DNA from: CAMEON01 sp045645165
Lineage (GTDB): Bacteria > Bacillota > Clostridia > Oscillospirales > CAG-272
Direction of reading: 5' to 3'
Assembly (NCBI GenBank): GCA_045645165.1
Contig: JAZRIF010000017.1
Span: 1-29,543, forward strand
DNA length: 29,543 bases
Position numbers and translations under genes: made by a program. The notes beneath the pieces are model-generated. The model saw only the letters and a list, made by a program, of their open reading frames with translations. It made no database searches and had not been told where the DNA came from. Positions 13,967 through 21,205 of the stretch are shown piece after piece. How positions within the stretch are numbered: the stretch's first letter is position 1; each line of letters opens with the position of its first letter.

Positions 13967-16387
13967 TTACAGAGTAGCAGAGGGACGAACCGTCACCTCG
14001 GGGGTCAGCACGGGGGCGGAAACTGCCTGTGCCGTAGCCTTTTCGGGGAGAACCAGGGCGGCGGCCAGCACCTCGGAAGCCTTACGGCAGGGAACAAAGG
14101 TCAGATTCTCGCGAGCGATGGGGTCGATCTCGTCCAGATCGCCCAGATTATCGGCGGGAATGCAGACCGTGGTGATGCCCGCGGCGTAAGCGGCCATGGT
14201 TTTTTCCTTCAAGCCGCCGATGGCCAGCACGTTGCCCCGCAGGGTCACTTCACCCGTCATGGCCACATCGCGGCGAACGGGGATGTTTGCCAGAGCAGAG
14301 ACCAGCGCGGTGGTCATGGTCACGCCGGCGGAAGGGCCGTCCTTGGGCACGGCGCCCTCGGGGACGTGAATGTGGATATCCTTCTTCTGGTAGAAGTCGG
14401 AGGGAATGCCATACTGCGCGGCGATACTGCGTACAAAGGTCAGAGCCGCATGAGCGGATTCCTTCATGACGTCGCCCAGAGAGCCGGTCAGCTCCAGCTT
14501 GCCGGTGCCGTCCAGAACGGCCACCTCCACGCGGAGCATGTCGCCGCCTACCTCGGTGTAGGCCAGACCGTTCACCACGCCCACCTCGTCCTCGGAGGCG
14601 ATGTGCTCGGGGAGCATCTTGCGGCTGCCCAGATAGGTCTTTACGTCGGTAGCGTCGATGGTCACGCGCTTGGTGTCGGGTTCTTCTACCAGCCGCTTGG
14701 CGGCCTTGCGGCAGAGGGCGGCGACGGAACGCTCCAGATTACGCACGCCTGCCTCGCGGGTGTAGTAGTCGATGAGCTCGGCCACGGCGGCGTCGGTGAT
14801 CTTCAAGGTTCGCTTGGTCAGCCCGTGCTTTTTGAGCTGCTTGGGGATGAGATGGTTCAGCGCAATGCTGATCTTCTCATTCTTGGTATAGGAGGGAAGC
14901 TGAATGATCTCCATACGGTCGATCAAGGGCTTCGGAATGGTGTCCATGGAGTTGGCCGTGGCGATGAACAGGGTGTCGGACAGATCGAAGGGAAGCTCCA
15001 CGAAGTGGTCGCGGAAGAACTTGTTCTGCTCGGGGTCCAGCACCTCCAGAAGAGCCGAGGAGGGATCGCCGTGGGCGTCTCTTGTCAGCTTGTCGATCTC
15101 GTCCAGGAGCATGAGGGGATTGCGTACCCCTACCTGGGACAGCGCCGTGACAATACGGCCTGGCATGGCGCCGATGTAGGTCTTTCTGTGGCCGCGGATA
15201 TCGGATTCATCCCGCACGCCGCCCAAAGATACGCGGACGTACTTGCGCTTCATGGCTCTTGCGATGGAGGCCGCGATGGAGGTCTTACCCACACCGGGAG
15301 GGCCTACGAGACAAATGATCTGGTTTTTCAGCTCGGGGGCGATCTGCTTGACCGCCATGAACTCCAGAATGCGCTCCTTGACCTTTTCCATGCCGTCGTG
15401 ATCGGCGTCCAGCACCTTTCTCGCGGCGGCTACGTCCACGCGGTCGCGGGTGGACTTCTTCCAGGGAAGCTCCAGACAAACGTCCAAATAGTTAGAAATA
15501 ACCGAGGACTCGGCAGAGCCGAAGGGCAGACGAGCCAGCTTGCTGTTTTCCTTCAGCAGCTTTTCCTCCACCTCGGTGGGAAGCTCTGCCTCCAGAATGC
15601 GGTTGTAGAACTCGTCGGGGTCACCGCCGCCCTCACCCAGCTCGTCCTGAATGACCTTCATTTCCTCTCGGAGGTAGTACTCCCGCTGGTGGCGGTTGAT
15701 CCTCGCGCGGACGCGGCGGTTGATCTCGTTTTCGGTGGCCAGCAGATCTCCCTCGTGCTTCATGATGAGAATGAGGGTGTCGATGCGCACCATGGGCTCA
15801 AAGCATTCCAGAATGGCCTGCTTGTCCTCGTAGCGCACCAGGATATTGGCGGCCACGAAGTCGGCGTACAAACCGGGGTTCTTGATGGTGGAGACGTGGG
15901 TCATGATGTCGTCGGCCACGGCGGGGATGTAGCGCACCACACTCTGGAGCACCTTGTTGGCCTCGCGGAGGTAGGCTTCTCCCTCGATGCCGCCGTTGTC
16001 GTCGGTGACGACGGTCTTGGAAATAACGCTCGCCACGGTGAACTTGCCCAGCGGAATGATGGAGGAGAGCTGGGCGCGGCACTGACCCTCGGCGATGAGA
16101 CGGGTGTCTCCGTCGGGGGTGCGGATGAGCTGTTTGATGCGAGCCACGGTGCCCACGGGGCAGAGTTTGGTGATATCGGGCTCGCCGGTATCGGGCTCGG
16201 AAATATCCAGAAGGGAAGCGAGGAGTACCAACTCACCCCCGGATGCGGCCGACTGGGCGGCGGCGGCGGATTTGAAGCTGTCTCTCGGAATGTCGCAGTT
16301 GACGGTCATTCCGGGGAAGGCAACGACACCCCGCAGTACTACAAGGGGCAGAGTCTGGTTTTCGGCTTTTTCGATATACTTAGACAT
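13967..16387 (-). CDS. lon: ATP-dependent protease La (Lon)
   Basis: Lon is a cytosolic hexameric AAA+ serine protease that destroys misfolded proteins and unstable regulators. The 806-residue protein has the N-terminal LON substrate domain (about 10-210), a helical region, Walker A GPPGVGKT (362-369), Walker B LMLLDEIDK (425-433), and the protease domain with the Ser-Lys dyad Ser686 (PKDGPSAG) and Lys729 (GGLKEK). The last 20 residues are a loose Val/Pro/Thr tail. ATG at 16387 is 13 bases after AAAGGA, a long gap; an in-frame ATT two codons earlier has better spacing but is a rare start. The 95-nt leader includes a small GGGGAT/ATCCCC hairpin (16455-16470). It is transcribed with engB. Confidence 0.97.
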   Translation of the reverse strand: MSKYIEKAENQTLPLVVLRGVVAFPGMTVNCDIPRDSFKSAAAAQSAASGGELVLLASLLDISEPDTGEPDITKLCPVGTVARIKQLIRTPDGDTRLIAEGQCRAQLSSIIPLGKFTVASVISKTVVTDDNGGIEGEAYLREANKVLQSVVRYIPAVADDIMTHVSTIKNPGLYADFVAANILVRYEDKQAILECFEPMVRIDTLILIMKHEGDLLATENEINRRVRARINRHQREYYLREEMKVIQDELGEGGGDPDEFYNRILEAELPTEVEEKLLKENSKLARLPFGSAESSVISNYLDVCLELPWKKSTRDRVDVAAARKVLDADHDGMEKVKERILEFMAVKQIAPELKNQIICLVGPPGVGKTSIAASIARAMKRKYVRVSLGGVRDESDIRGHRKTYIGAMPGRIVTALSQVGVRNPLMLLDEIDKLTRDAHGDPSSALLEVLDPEQNKFFRDHFVELPFDLSDTLFIATANSMDTIPKPLIDRMEIIQLPSYTKNEKISIALNHLIPKQLKKHGLTKRTLKITDAAVAELIDYYTREAGVRNLERSVAALCRKAAKRLVEEPDTKRVTIDATDVKTYLGSRKMLPEHIASEDEVGVVNGLAYTEVGGDMLRVEVAVLDGTGKLELTGSLGDVMKESAHAALTFVRSIAAQYGIPSDFYQKKDIHIHVPEGAVPKDGPSAGVTMTTALVSALANIPVRRDVAMTGEVTLRGNVLAIGGLKEKTMAAYAAGITTVCIPADNLGDLDEIDPIARENLTFVPCRKASEVLAAALVLPEKATAQAVSAPVLTPEVTVRPSATL

Positions 16388-16488
16388 GGTAATGGGAAAA
16401 TCCTTTCAGGTGCAGCCTTTCCCCTCTACAAGCAGGATAAAAGGCTGTTTTCAAGGGGATACAAATCCCCAATTATAGTTTTCCATAT

Positions 16489-16517
16489 ATTATAGCACAC
16501 TTTTGCGGAAATTTCCA
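16489..16517 (-). promoter_or_regulatory. Probable lon promoter
   Basis: Minus-strand TATAAT (16489-16494) with TGC extended -10 and a weak -35 TGGAAA (16512-16517) at 17 bp. No CIRCE or CtsR heat-shock box was seen nearby. Confidence 0.7.
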
Positions 16518-16551
16518 TAGGTATAGAAGAATTTTTACAAATTTTATATGA

Positions 16552-16713
16552 TATTCCTTTGGCCATGAAAATATTGCAGGTATCATTCACGCAAATGAGG
16601 ATGATTTGGATTTTGTAGAATCCAAGGGACTGGCAACTCATAGGGAGGCATATGATCATGAAGATTTCTTTTATGACGCTTATGGTGAAATTTTGGATAT
16701 TTTTGCGGAATAA
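16552..16713 (+). pseudogene. 3' remnant of an unknown AT-rich gene
   Basis: A 53-codon open frame between two stops reads as a convincing protein C-terminus (start YSFGHENIAGIIH, end YGEILDIFAE), rich in Asp, Glu and His. It has no ATG, GTG or ribosome site; the only possible start is an internal TTG. It overlaps the upstream edge of the lon promoter region and is AT-rich compared with lon and ldhA. A terminator in the same direction follows at 16791. I read it as the surviving end of a deleted gene; a chance open frame remains possible. Confidence 0.4.
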
Positions 16714-16742
16714 CCATCATAATATCGCTTTTTCGTGATCTG

Positions 16743-16828
16743 TCAAGTTGCCGGATGGTTCATTCGTCAGGCGACTTGAAAGCATGCCGAACACCCGCAG
16801 AACATTTTGCTCTGCGGGTGTTTTTCTT
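16743..16828 (+). terminator. Orphan terminator preceded by a second hairpin
   Basis: ACACCCGCAGA (16791-16801) pairs with TCTGCGGGTGT (16811-16821) and is followed by TTTTTCTT, a strong plus-strand terminator. Just before it, TCAAGTTGCC (16743-16752) pairs with GGCGACTTGA (16770-16779) with one wobble. No intact plus-strand gene precedes it, only the remnant 16552-16713. It may also stop ldhA from the other side, though the T-run is poor on the minus strand. The rest of 16388-16864 holds the lon leader and promoter and nothing else recognised. Confidence 0.8.
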
Positions 16829-16864
16829 ATATGCTGTTTCGCGCAGGTCGTGGCCGCTCGCGGA

Positions 16865-17899
16865 TCAGAAGCACTTGCCGGTCTTGCAGTCCTCTGCCGT
16901 TCCGCCGCGGTAGCACAGCTCGTTGGGGCAGGAGCCCGTGGCCATGATCTCTACGATGTTTTGCACCGTGGTCTCGGCAATATTGGACAACGCTTCCTCG
17001 GTGAGGAACGCCTGATGGGAGGTCACGATGATGTTGGGCATGGAAATCAGCCGCGCCAGGGTGTCGTCCTCTAAAATGTGCCCCGATTTGTCCTCAAAGA
17101 ACAGGTCGGATTCTTCCTCGTACACGTCCAGACAAGCCGCGCCCACCTTGCGGGACTTGATCCCCGCCAAGAGTGCCTCTGCGTCTACCAGCGCCCCGCG
17201 AGAGGTATTGAGCAGTACCACCCCCCGACGGCATCTGGCCAGAGAATCCCCGTCAATGATGTGGTAGGTCTCCTCGGTCAGGGGGCAGTGCAGGGAAATG
17301 ATATCACTCCCCGCAAACAGCTCGTCCAGATCCACGTAGCGAATGGTGTCCCCGTTGTCCAGATCGGGAGCAGGGAACTTGTCGTAGCACAGAACCTTCA
17401 TGCCGAAGCCGCGGCAAATGTCAATGAACACCCGCCCGATGCGCCCCGTGCCGATGACACCCACGGTCTTGCCGTAGAGATCAAAGCCCGTCATGTTGTT
17501 GAGGCTGAAATTGAAGTCACGGGAGCGAATGTAGGCCTTGTGAATACGGCGGATGGAGGTCAGAAGCAGGGCCATGGTATGCTCTGCCACGGCGTAGGGA
17601 GAGTAGGCGGGCACGCGCACCACATGGATCTTACCGAAGGCGTGCTTCATGTCCACGTTGTTGAATCCGGCACAGCGCAGGGCAACCACCTTGACCCCCA
17701 GCTCGCAGAGTCGGTCGATTACCGCGGCGTTGACGGTATCGTTGACGAATACGCAGACTCCGTCAAAGCCCGCCGCCAGCTCCACGGTGTCCTCGTTGAG
17801 TTTGGCTTCAAAGTATTTGAACGCAACGCCCTGTTCACCGCCGAAGCGCTCGAAGGAGGGCTTGTCGTAGCTTTTCGCGTCAAAAAATGCGATTTTCAT
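16865..17899 (-). CDS. ldhA: D-lactate dehydrogenase
   Basis: This cytosolic NAD enzyme of the D-2-hydroxyacid dehydrogenase family reduces pyruvate to D-lactate and recycles NADH in fermentation. The 344-residue protein has the Rossmann motif GTGRIG (150-155) and the catalytic Arg234, Glu263 and His295 (NTSRGALVD, DVYEEESDLFFED, SHQAFLT); the last two contexts closely match fermentative E. coli-type LdhA. That type usually ends near CPNEL; here about 16 further residues follow, with Cys324, Cys329, Cys338 and Cys343, a possible metal or redox tail. ATG at 17899 has AAGGAG 7 bases upstream. It is monocistronic and divergent from the esterase operon. Confidence 0.92.
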   Translation of the reverse strand: MKIAFFDAKSYDKPSFERFGGEQGVAFKYFEAKLNEDTVELAAGFDGVCVFVNDTVNAAVIDRLCELGVKVVALRCAGFNNVDMKHAFGKIHVVRVPAYSPYAVAEHTMALLLTSIRRIHKAYIRSRDFNFSLNNMTGFDLYGKTVGVIGTGRIGRVFIDICRGFGMKVLCYDKFPAPDLDNGDTIRYVDLDELFAGSDIISLHCPLTEETYHIIDGDSLARCRRGVVLLNTSRGALVDAEALLAGIKSRKVGAACLDVYEEESDLFFEDKSGHILEDDTLARLISMPNIIVTSHQAFLTEEALSNIAETTVQNIVEIMATGSCPNELCYRGGTAEDCKTGKCF

Positions 17900-17930
17900 G
17901 GTTTTTCTCCTTTTATTTTGGCATTACGCC

Positions 17931-17959
17931 TTGCAAAATCAGGCGATATGGTTTATAAT
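17931..17959 (+). promoter_or_regulatory. Promoter of the esterase-GNAT-glycosylase operon
   Basis: TTGCAA (17931-17936), 17-bp spacer, TATAAT (17954-17959). Transcription should start near 17966, giving a leader of about 100 nt. It lies inside the leader of the opposing ldhA transcript. Confidence 0.75.
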
Positions 17960-18015
17960 ATCAGTATAGTCGGAGCAAGCCGCCGCTTATGCAGGCGATT
18001 TCTCCCGAACAGTAC

Positions 18016-18043
18016 AGTATACCACATTTTTTGAAAATGTCAA
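18016..18043 (-). promoter_or_regulatory. Sigma-A promoter of ldhA
   Basis: Minus-strand TTGACA (18038-18043), 16-bp spacer, TATACT (18016-18021) with TGG extended -10. The predicted leader is about 110 nt. No clear Rex operator (TTGTTAA-N4-TTAACAA type) was seen. Confidence 0.82.
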
Positions 18044-18067
18044 GTCTTTTTGAAAGGATTTTCTATC

Positions 18068-19603
18068 ATGAATACCACCGAAATGATCGATAACGCCCCC
18101 GCCCTCCCCACCGAAGAGAAAGCCACTGCCAAGGAATCTACCGCTTGGGTCTGCCCCGACTTCAAGGTGTCAGGTGTATTCTCCTCCCACATGGTTCTCC
18201 AGCGGGAGAAGCCCATCAAGATCTGGGGCTTCTCGAATACCCCCGGCTCCCGCGTGGCGGGTTGCTTCATGGGCGAGACCGTCACCGCTACCGTTGGTGA
18301 GGACAACCGCTGGACGCTGACCTTCTCCCAGCACCTCTACGAGTGCGAGCCCCAGATCATGATCATTTCCGACGACAGAGACCACACCGTCACCTTCGAG
18401 GATATCCTCATCGGTGACGTTTGGCTCATCGGCGGCCAGTCCAACGCCGAGCTGAATATGGCCCCCTGCATGCCCCTTACGCCCAGCATCGAGTTCTACG
18501 AGGGGGACAACTTCCGTCTCTTCACCCAGACCCAGGCCTATCCCTACACCCATCAGGAGCTTTGCGCCGCTCCCCAGCCCGATATCATCAACCCCGACTG
18601 GTGCTGGAAGCGACCCGACAGGGAAGCATCCCTTACCTTCTCGGCCATGGGCTGGTACTTCGCCCATGAGGTGACCAAGCACATCGGCATTCCTCTGGGT
18701 ATGGTCATGATGGCGGCGGGCGGTGCCTGTGTCCGCGAGCTGCTTCCTATCGAGCTGGCCCACGGCGAGGGCTACTACTTCGGCGCCAACGTCCAGGAGG
18801 GCGGCTACTTCAATACCCTCATCAACCCCGTTCTGGGGCTCGGCTGTAAGGCCATGCTCTTCTTCCAGGGCGAGAGCGAGGGCGGCGACCGCAATTTGGC
18901 AGAGAAGTATGCCTACGAGCTGGCTCTGCTGGTAGCCGACGAGCGCGCCCGCTTCGGGCAGGATTTCCCCTTCTACAACGTCCAGCTCTCGGACTACCGC
19001 GACGAGTGCGCTCAGTATTTCCCCTGGTTGGATATCGTCCGTGTCCAGCAGTTCAATGCCCTATCCATTATCCCCAACTCCACCTTGACCGTGGATATGG
19101 ACCTGGGCGCCCCCGAGGACTGGCCCGACTTTGCCCACTCTCCCCGTAAGATGGAGCTGGGCGAGCGCCTCGCCCTCCTGGCCCTGGCCAAGGAGTACGG
19201 CATCGGCCGCGAGACCGAGTGCTCCTCTCCCCGCCCCATCATGGCGTCCCTGTCGAATGATAAGAAGCAGATCATCGTGGAATTCACCGATATTTCCGCC
19301 GGCCTCATCGTCAGTGGCCATAACCCCGCCGACAGCTACGGCATGGAGGTGCAGGGCTTTACGGTGGGCGACTACGACCACCGCGCCCCCGCCCGCGCCG
19401 TGATCTCCACCCGCCATTCCGTCACCGTGGATATTCCCGAGGAGGTGCTGGCCGCCGCAGAGGCCAACCCCGACAACGCCAAGGCCTTGATGGGACAGGT
19501 CAACTATGGATTCTCCCTGCGGATCACCCCCGAAAATGCCGATCTCAGAGGCGGGAACAATCTGCCCGCTATGGCGTTTGCTGTGGATGTGGTTGGGGTG
19601 TGA
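18068..19603 (+). CDS. SGNH-type (sialate O-acetylesterase-like) esterase
   Basis: This 511-residue protein belongs to the SIAE-like carbohydrate esterase group, which removes O-acetyl groups from sialic acids or hemicellulose sugars. It has block I GGQSNAEL with the nucleophile Ser125 (usual form GQSNM), the QGES motif (267-270) and a late catalytic His357 in DFAHSPRKMELGERLA. A beta-sandwich lies at about 34-115 and a C-terminal beta region follows about 380. There is no signal peptide, so it should act in the cytoplasm on imported sugars. ATG at 18068 has AAAGGA nine bases upstream; the frame is open to 18050. It is the first gene of a three-gene operon. Confidence 0.83.
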   Translation: MNTTEMIDNAPALPTEEKATAKESTAWVCPDFKVSGVFSSHMVLQREKPIKIWGFSNTPGSRVAGCFMGETVTATVGEDNRWTLTFSQHLYECEPQIMIISDDRDHTVTFEDILIGDVWLIGGQSNAELNMAPCMPLTPSIEFYEGDNFRLFTQTQAYPYTHQELCAAPQPDIINPDWCWKRPDREASLTFSAMGWYFAHEVTKHIGIPLGMVMMAAGGACVRELLPIELAHGEGYYFGANVQEGGYFNTLINPVLGLGCKAMLFFQGESEGGDRNLAEKYAYELALLVADERARFGQDFPFYNVQLSDYRDECAQYFPWLDIVRVQQFNALSIIPNSTLTVDMDLGAPEDWPDFAHSPRKMELGERLALLALAKEYGIGRETECSSPRPIMASLSNDKKQIIVEFTDISAGLIVSGHNPADSYGMEVQGFTVGDYDHRAPARAVISTRHSVTVDIPEEVLAAAEANPDNAKALMGQVNYGFSLRITPENADLRGGNNLPAMAFAVDVVGV

Positions 19604-19611
19604 GAAAGAAT

Positions 19612-20157
19612 ATGTCTATGACATTTTTAAAAACTCCCCGCCTCCACCTCCGCAACGTTGCGGAAAGGGACGCCGAGACCATGTTCGACTACCGCAACAA
19701 CGAGATCTGCGCCCGCTACCAGCGCGGCCAGACCAAGGACTTACACGGCATCCGCGCCCTGATCGAGAAGCGGAAAAACGATCCCCTGTCTGTGGACGCC
19801 CCCTGCCTTCTGGCCGTGGCACTTCGGGACACCGACGATATGGTCGGCGAGATTGTGGTCATGCCCAACGACGGTACCGTCTCTCTGGGGTATACCTTCC
19901 ACTACAATCACCACCGCAAGGGCTACGCTTATGAAGCCCTGTCGGTGCTGATCGAATGGCTTCACGAACGTTACCCCACATGGGATTTCATCAGCTTTAC
20001 CGATCCGGATAACCACCCCAGCATGGCGCTCCTGCAAAAACTGGGCTACAAGGATATGGGATACTTGCCCTCCAGGGAATCCCGTGTGTTCGGCAAGTGG
20101 ACGACACCCGAGACCGAAGCCGAGATCGCACAGGCAACGGGAAAACGATCCCAATGA
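19612..20157 (+). CDS. GNAT family N-acetyltransferase (RimJ/RimL-like)
   Basis: This protein of about 181 residues transfers an acyl group from acyl-CoA to an amine. It opens with the RimJ/RimL-type LKTPRLHLRNVAERDAETM, has the beta-4 strand VSLGYTFHYNHHRKGYAYEA, where HHRKGYA replaces the usual Q/R-x-x-G-x-G/A loop, and ends with DNHPSMALLQKLGYKDMG, the conserved N-x-x-S-x-x-L-x-x-LGF block. The substrate is unknown. The start is uncertain: ATG at 19612 has only a weak AGAAAG, and a GTG at 19600 overlaps the esterase stop and could be coupled. It is co-transcribed with the esterase. Confidence 0.85.
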   Translation: MSMTFLKTPRLHLRNVAERDAETMFDYRNNEICARYQRGQTKDLHGIRALIEKRKNDPLSVDAPCLLAVALRDTDDMVGEIVVMPNDGTVSLGYTFHYNHHRKGYAYEALSVLIEWLHERYPTWDFISFTDPDNHPSMALLQKLGYKDMGYLPSRESRVFGKWTTPETEAEIAQATGKRSQ

Positions 20158-20237
20158 AAAACGGCTTGATTGTTCTGCCTATTCCACATGCAAAAAAAGA
20201 GAAGTGGCCTCATCTACACCGTCCGAAAGGAGCTTTC

Positions 20238-20732
20238 ATGGAAATCCACCCCATCCCGCCTGTCTACAGCACCGACCCCCAAACCCCGCCCCGCATCCTC
20301 ATCCTCGGCAGCTTCCCCTCGGTCAAATCCCGCGAGACCGCCTTCTTCTACGGCCACCCTCAAAACCGCTTCTGGCGGGTCATGGCCGCCATTCTGGATG
20401 AGCCTATCCCTGTGACGGTGGCCGAGAAGACCGCCCTGCTGACCTCCCACGGCATCGCCCTCTGGGATGTCATAGCCTCCTGTGACATCGTGGGTAGCTC
20501 GGATAGCTCTATTACCAACGTTACTCCCACCGACCTCACTCCCATCCTAGCCACAGGCACCATCCGCGCCATTTTCACCAACGGTACCACAGCTACCCGC
20601 CTGTATAACAAGTATCAACGACCCGTAACAGGCCTTCCAACCATTCCGCTACCTTCCACCAGCCCCGCCAACGCCGCCAAATCCATGGATGACCTCGTAA
20701 CGGCGTGGGCATCCATCCGTGAACATCTGTAA
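20238..20732 (+). CDS. Hypoxanthine/uracil-DNA glycosylase family protein
   Basis: This 164-residue protein resembles the small DNA-deoxyinosine glycosylases of the uracil-DNA glycosylase superfamily (family 6), which cut damaged bases out of DNA at the start of base-excision repair. Motif A appears as LGSFPSVKSRETAFFYGHPQ with NRFW (about 23-46) and the loop motif as LPSTSPANA (138-146). ATG at 20238 has GAAAGGAG 5 bases upstream. The gap after the GNAT gene is 80 bp without a terminator, so it probably shares the operon. Its substrate preference (hypoxanthine, uracil or other) cannot be told from sequence alone. Confidence 0.87.
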   Translation: MEIHPIPPVYSTDPQTPPRILILGSFPSVKSRETAFFYGHPQNRFWRVMAAILDEPIPVTVAEKTALLTSHGIALWDVIASCDIVGSSDSSITNVTPTDLTPILATGTIRAIFTNGTTATRLYNKYQRPVTGLPTIPLPSTSPANAAKSMDDLVTAWASIREHL

Positions 20733-20735
20733 CCC

Positions 20736-20763
20736 AAAGGCAGAGACTTTTCTCTGCCTTTTT
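20736..20763 (+). terminator. Rho-independent terminator
   Basis: AAAGGCAGAG pairs with CTCTGCCTTT around ACTTTT, followed by a T-run, 3 bases after the glycosylase stop. It closes the esterase operon. Confidence 0.92.
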
Positions 20764-20774
20764 CCATTTAGGTC

Positions 20775-20803
20775 TTGACAAAACGCTGTCGTTGTGGTAT
20801 AAT
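20775..20803 (+). promoter_or_regulatory. Perfect consensus promoter of the tRNA-Ser locus
   Basis: TTGACA (20775-20780), 17-bp spacer, TATAAT (20798-20803) with TGG extended -10. The transcript should begin near 20810, four bases before the tRNA-Ser remnant. This is the placement expected for a functional tRNA promoter. Confidence 0.93.
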
Positions 20804-20813
20804 TCATCGGTAC

Positions 20814-20981
20814 AGAGGCATATCGAAGCGGTCATAACGGGTGATCGAAGTCGAGAAGACACAGTGTGTCTTCGAGGCGAGCGTGTCACCTCAATAAGGA
20901 GAAATGAAGCCTTGCCGCGCAAGGCGAGCATTTCGACTATATTGAGGGAAGGGCACGAGTCTTGAAAACCGTTGTACCCTT
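20814..20981 (+). pseudogene. tRNA-Ser remnant split by an insert
   Basis: Bases 20815-20839 repeat, without mismatch, 25 bases of the acceptor and D arm of the intact tRNA-Ser at 21008-21032. Bases 20959-20973 repeat 15 bases of its anticodon loop and stem (GTCTTGAAAACCGTT). About 115 bp of foreign, structured sequence lies between. After the anticodon arm the sequence diverges: the variable arm is degraded and there is no T arm or CCA end. It cannot mature to a normal tRNA. Confidence 0.75.
20840..20954 (+). other. Structured 115-bp insert in tRNA-Ser remnant
   Basis: Two strong folds are present. Fold A is closed by GGTGA/TCACC (20840-20844, 20886-20890) with a core GAAGACAC/GTGTCTTC (20855-20873). 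Fold B has three nested stems: CTCAATA/TATTGAG (20890-20896, 20940-20946), AAATG/CATTT (20902-20906, 20929-20933) and GCCTTG/CAAGGC (20909-20914, 20920-20925). ACG stands on both sides (20837-20839 and 20955-20957), a possible 3-bp target duplication. It has no coding capacity. It may be a palindromic MITE-like element or a noncoding RNA. Confidence 0.6.
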
Positions 20982-21006
20982 GATTTCCTCTTTGATAAAT
21001 GAACAC

Positions 21007-21095
21007 GGAGGCATATCGAAGCGGTCATAACGAGGCGGTCTTGAAAACCGTTTGGGAGCAATCCCACGGGGGTTCGAATCCCTCTGCCTCCGCCA
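21007..21095 (+). tRNA. tRNA-Ser (anticodon UGA)
   Basis: A full class II tRNA. The acceptor stem GGAGGCA (21007-21013) pairs with TGCCTCC (21085-21091), followed by discriminator G and encoded CCA (21093-21095). The anticodon loop CTTGAAA has TGA at 21042-21044, the long variable arm is TTTGGGAGCAATCCCAC, and the T loop is GGTTCGAATCC. It is read from the promoter at 20775-20803 through the remnant, or from a weak TTGTAC/GATAAA pair about 10-35 bases upstream. Confidence 0.97.
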
Positions 21096-21096
21096 G

Positions 21097-21135
21097 AAAA
21101 AGACCTATGCTTTGATACAAAGCATAGGTCTTTTT
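21097..21135 (+). terminator. Rho-independent terminator after tRNA-Ser
   Basis: A perfect 18-bp stem, AAAAAGACCTATGCTTTG with its complement, closes a 3-base ATA loop and ends in five T. It starts 2 bases after the tRNA CCA and is symmetrical enough to work both ways. Confidence 0.92.
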
Positions 21136-21160
21136 CAACGAAATAAATCCCTTACGGGAG

Positions 21161-21188
21161 TTGAGAAATTGAATTACTATGGTATTAT
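21161..21188 (+). promoter_or_regulatory. Promoter of the ankyrin gene
   Basis: TTGAGA (21161-21166), 16-bp spacer, TATTAT (21183-21188) with TGG extended -10. Transcription would start only about 10 bases before the ATG, just ahead of the GGGAGG ribosome site. Confidence 0.7.
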
Positions 21189-21205
21189 ATTTAAAGGGAG
21201 GCGAT

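Noticed and set aside
16385..16400. ATT start codon for lon
   Set aside because: It has better spacing to the ribosome site, but ATT starts are very rare and MSKYIEKAE is a natural Lon N-terminus.
13898..16495. Very long plus-strand open frame opposite lon
   Set aside because: It is the mirror of lon in a GC-rich, codon-biased region; its His/Gly/Val-rich, low-complexity content and lack of motifs mark it as a shadow. The same holds for the long frames opposite prfB, scpA, lysA and ldhA.
17900..18010. Rex operator in the ldhA leader
   Set aside because: No TTGTTAA-N4-TTAACAA-like palindrome was found.
20840..20954. Group I intron in tRNA-Ser
   Set aside because: The insert is far too short, lacks the conserved core, and the downstream exon lacks the T arm, so splicing could not give a tRNA.
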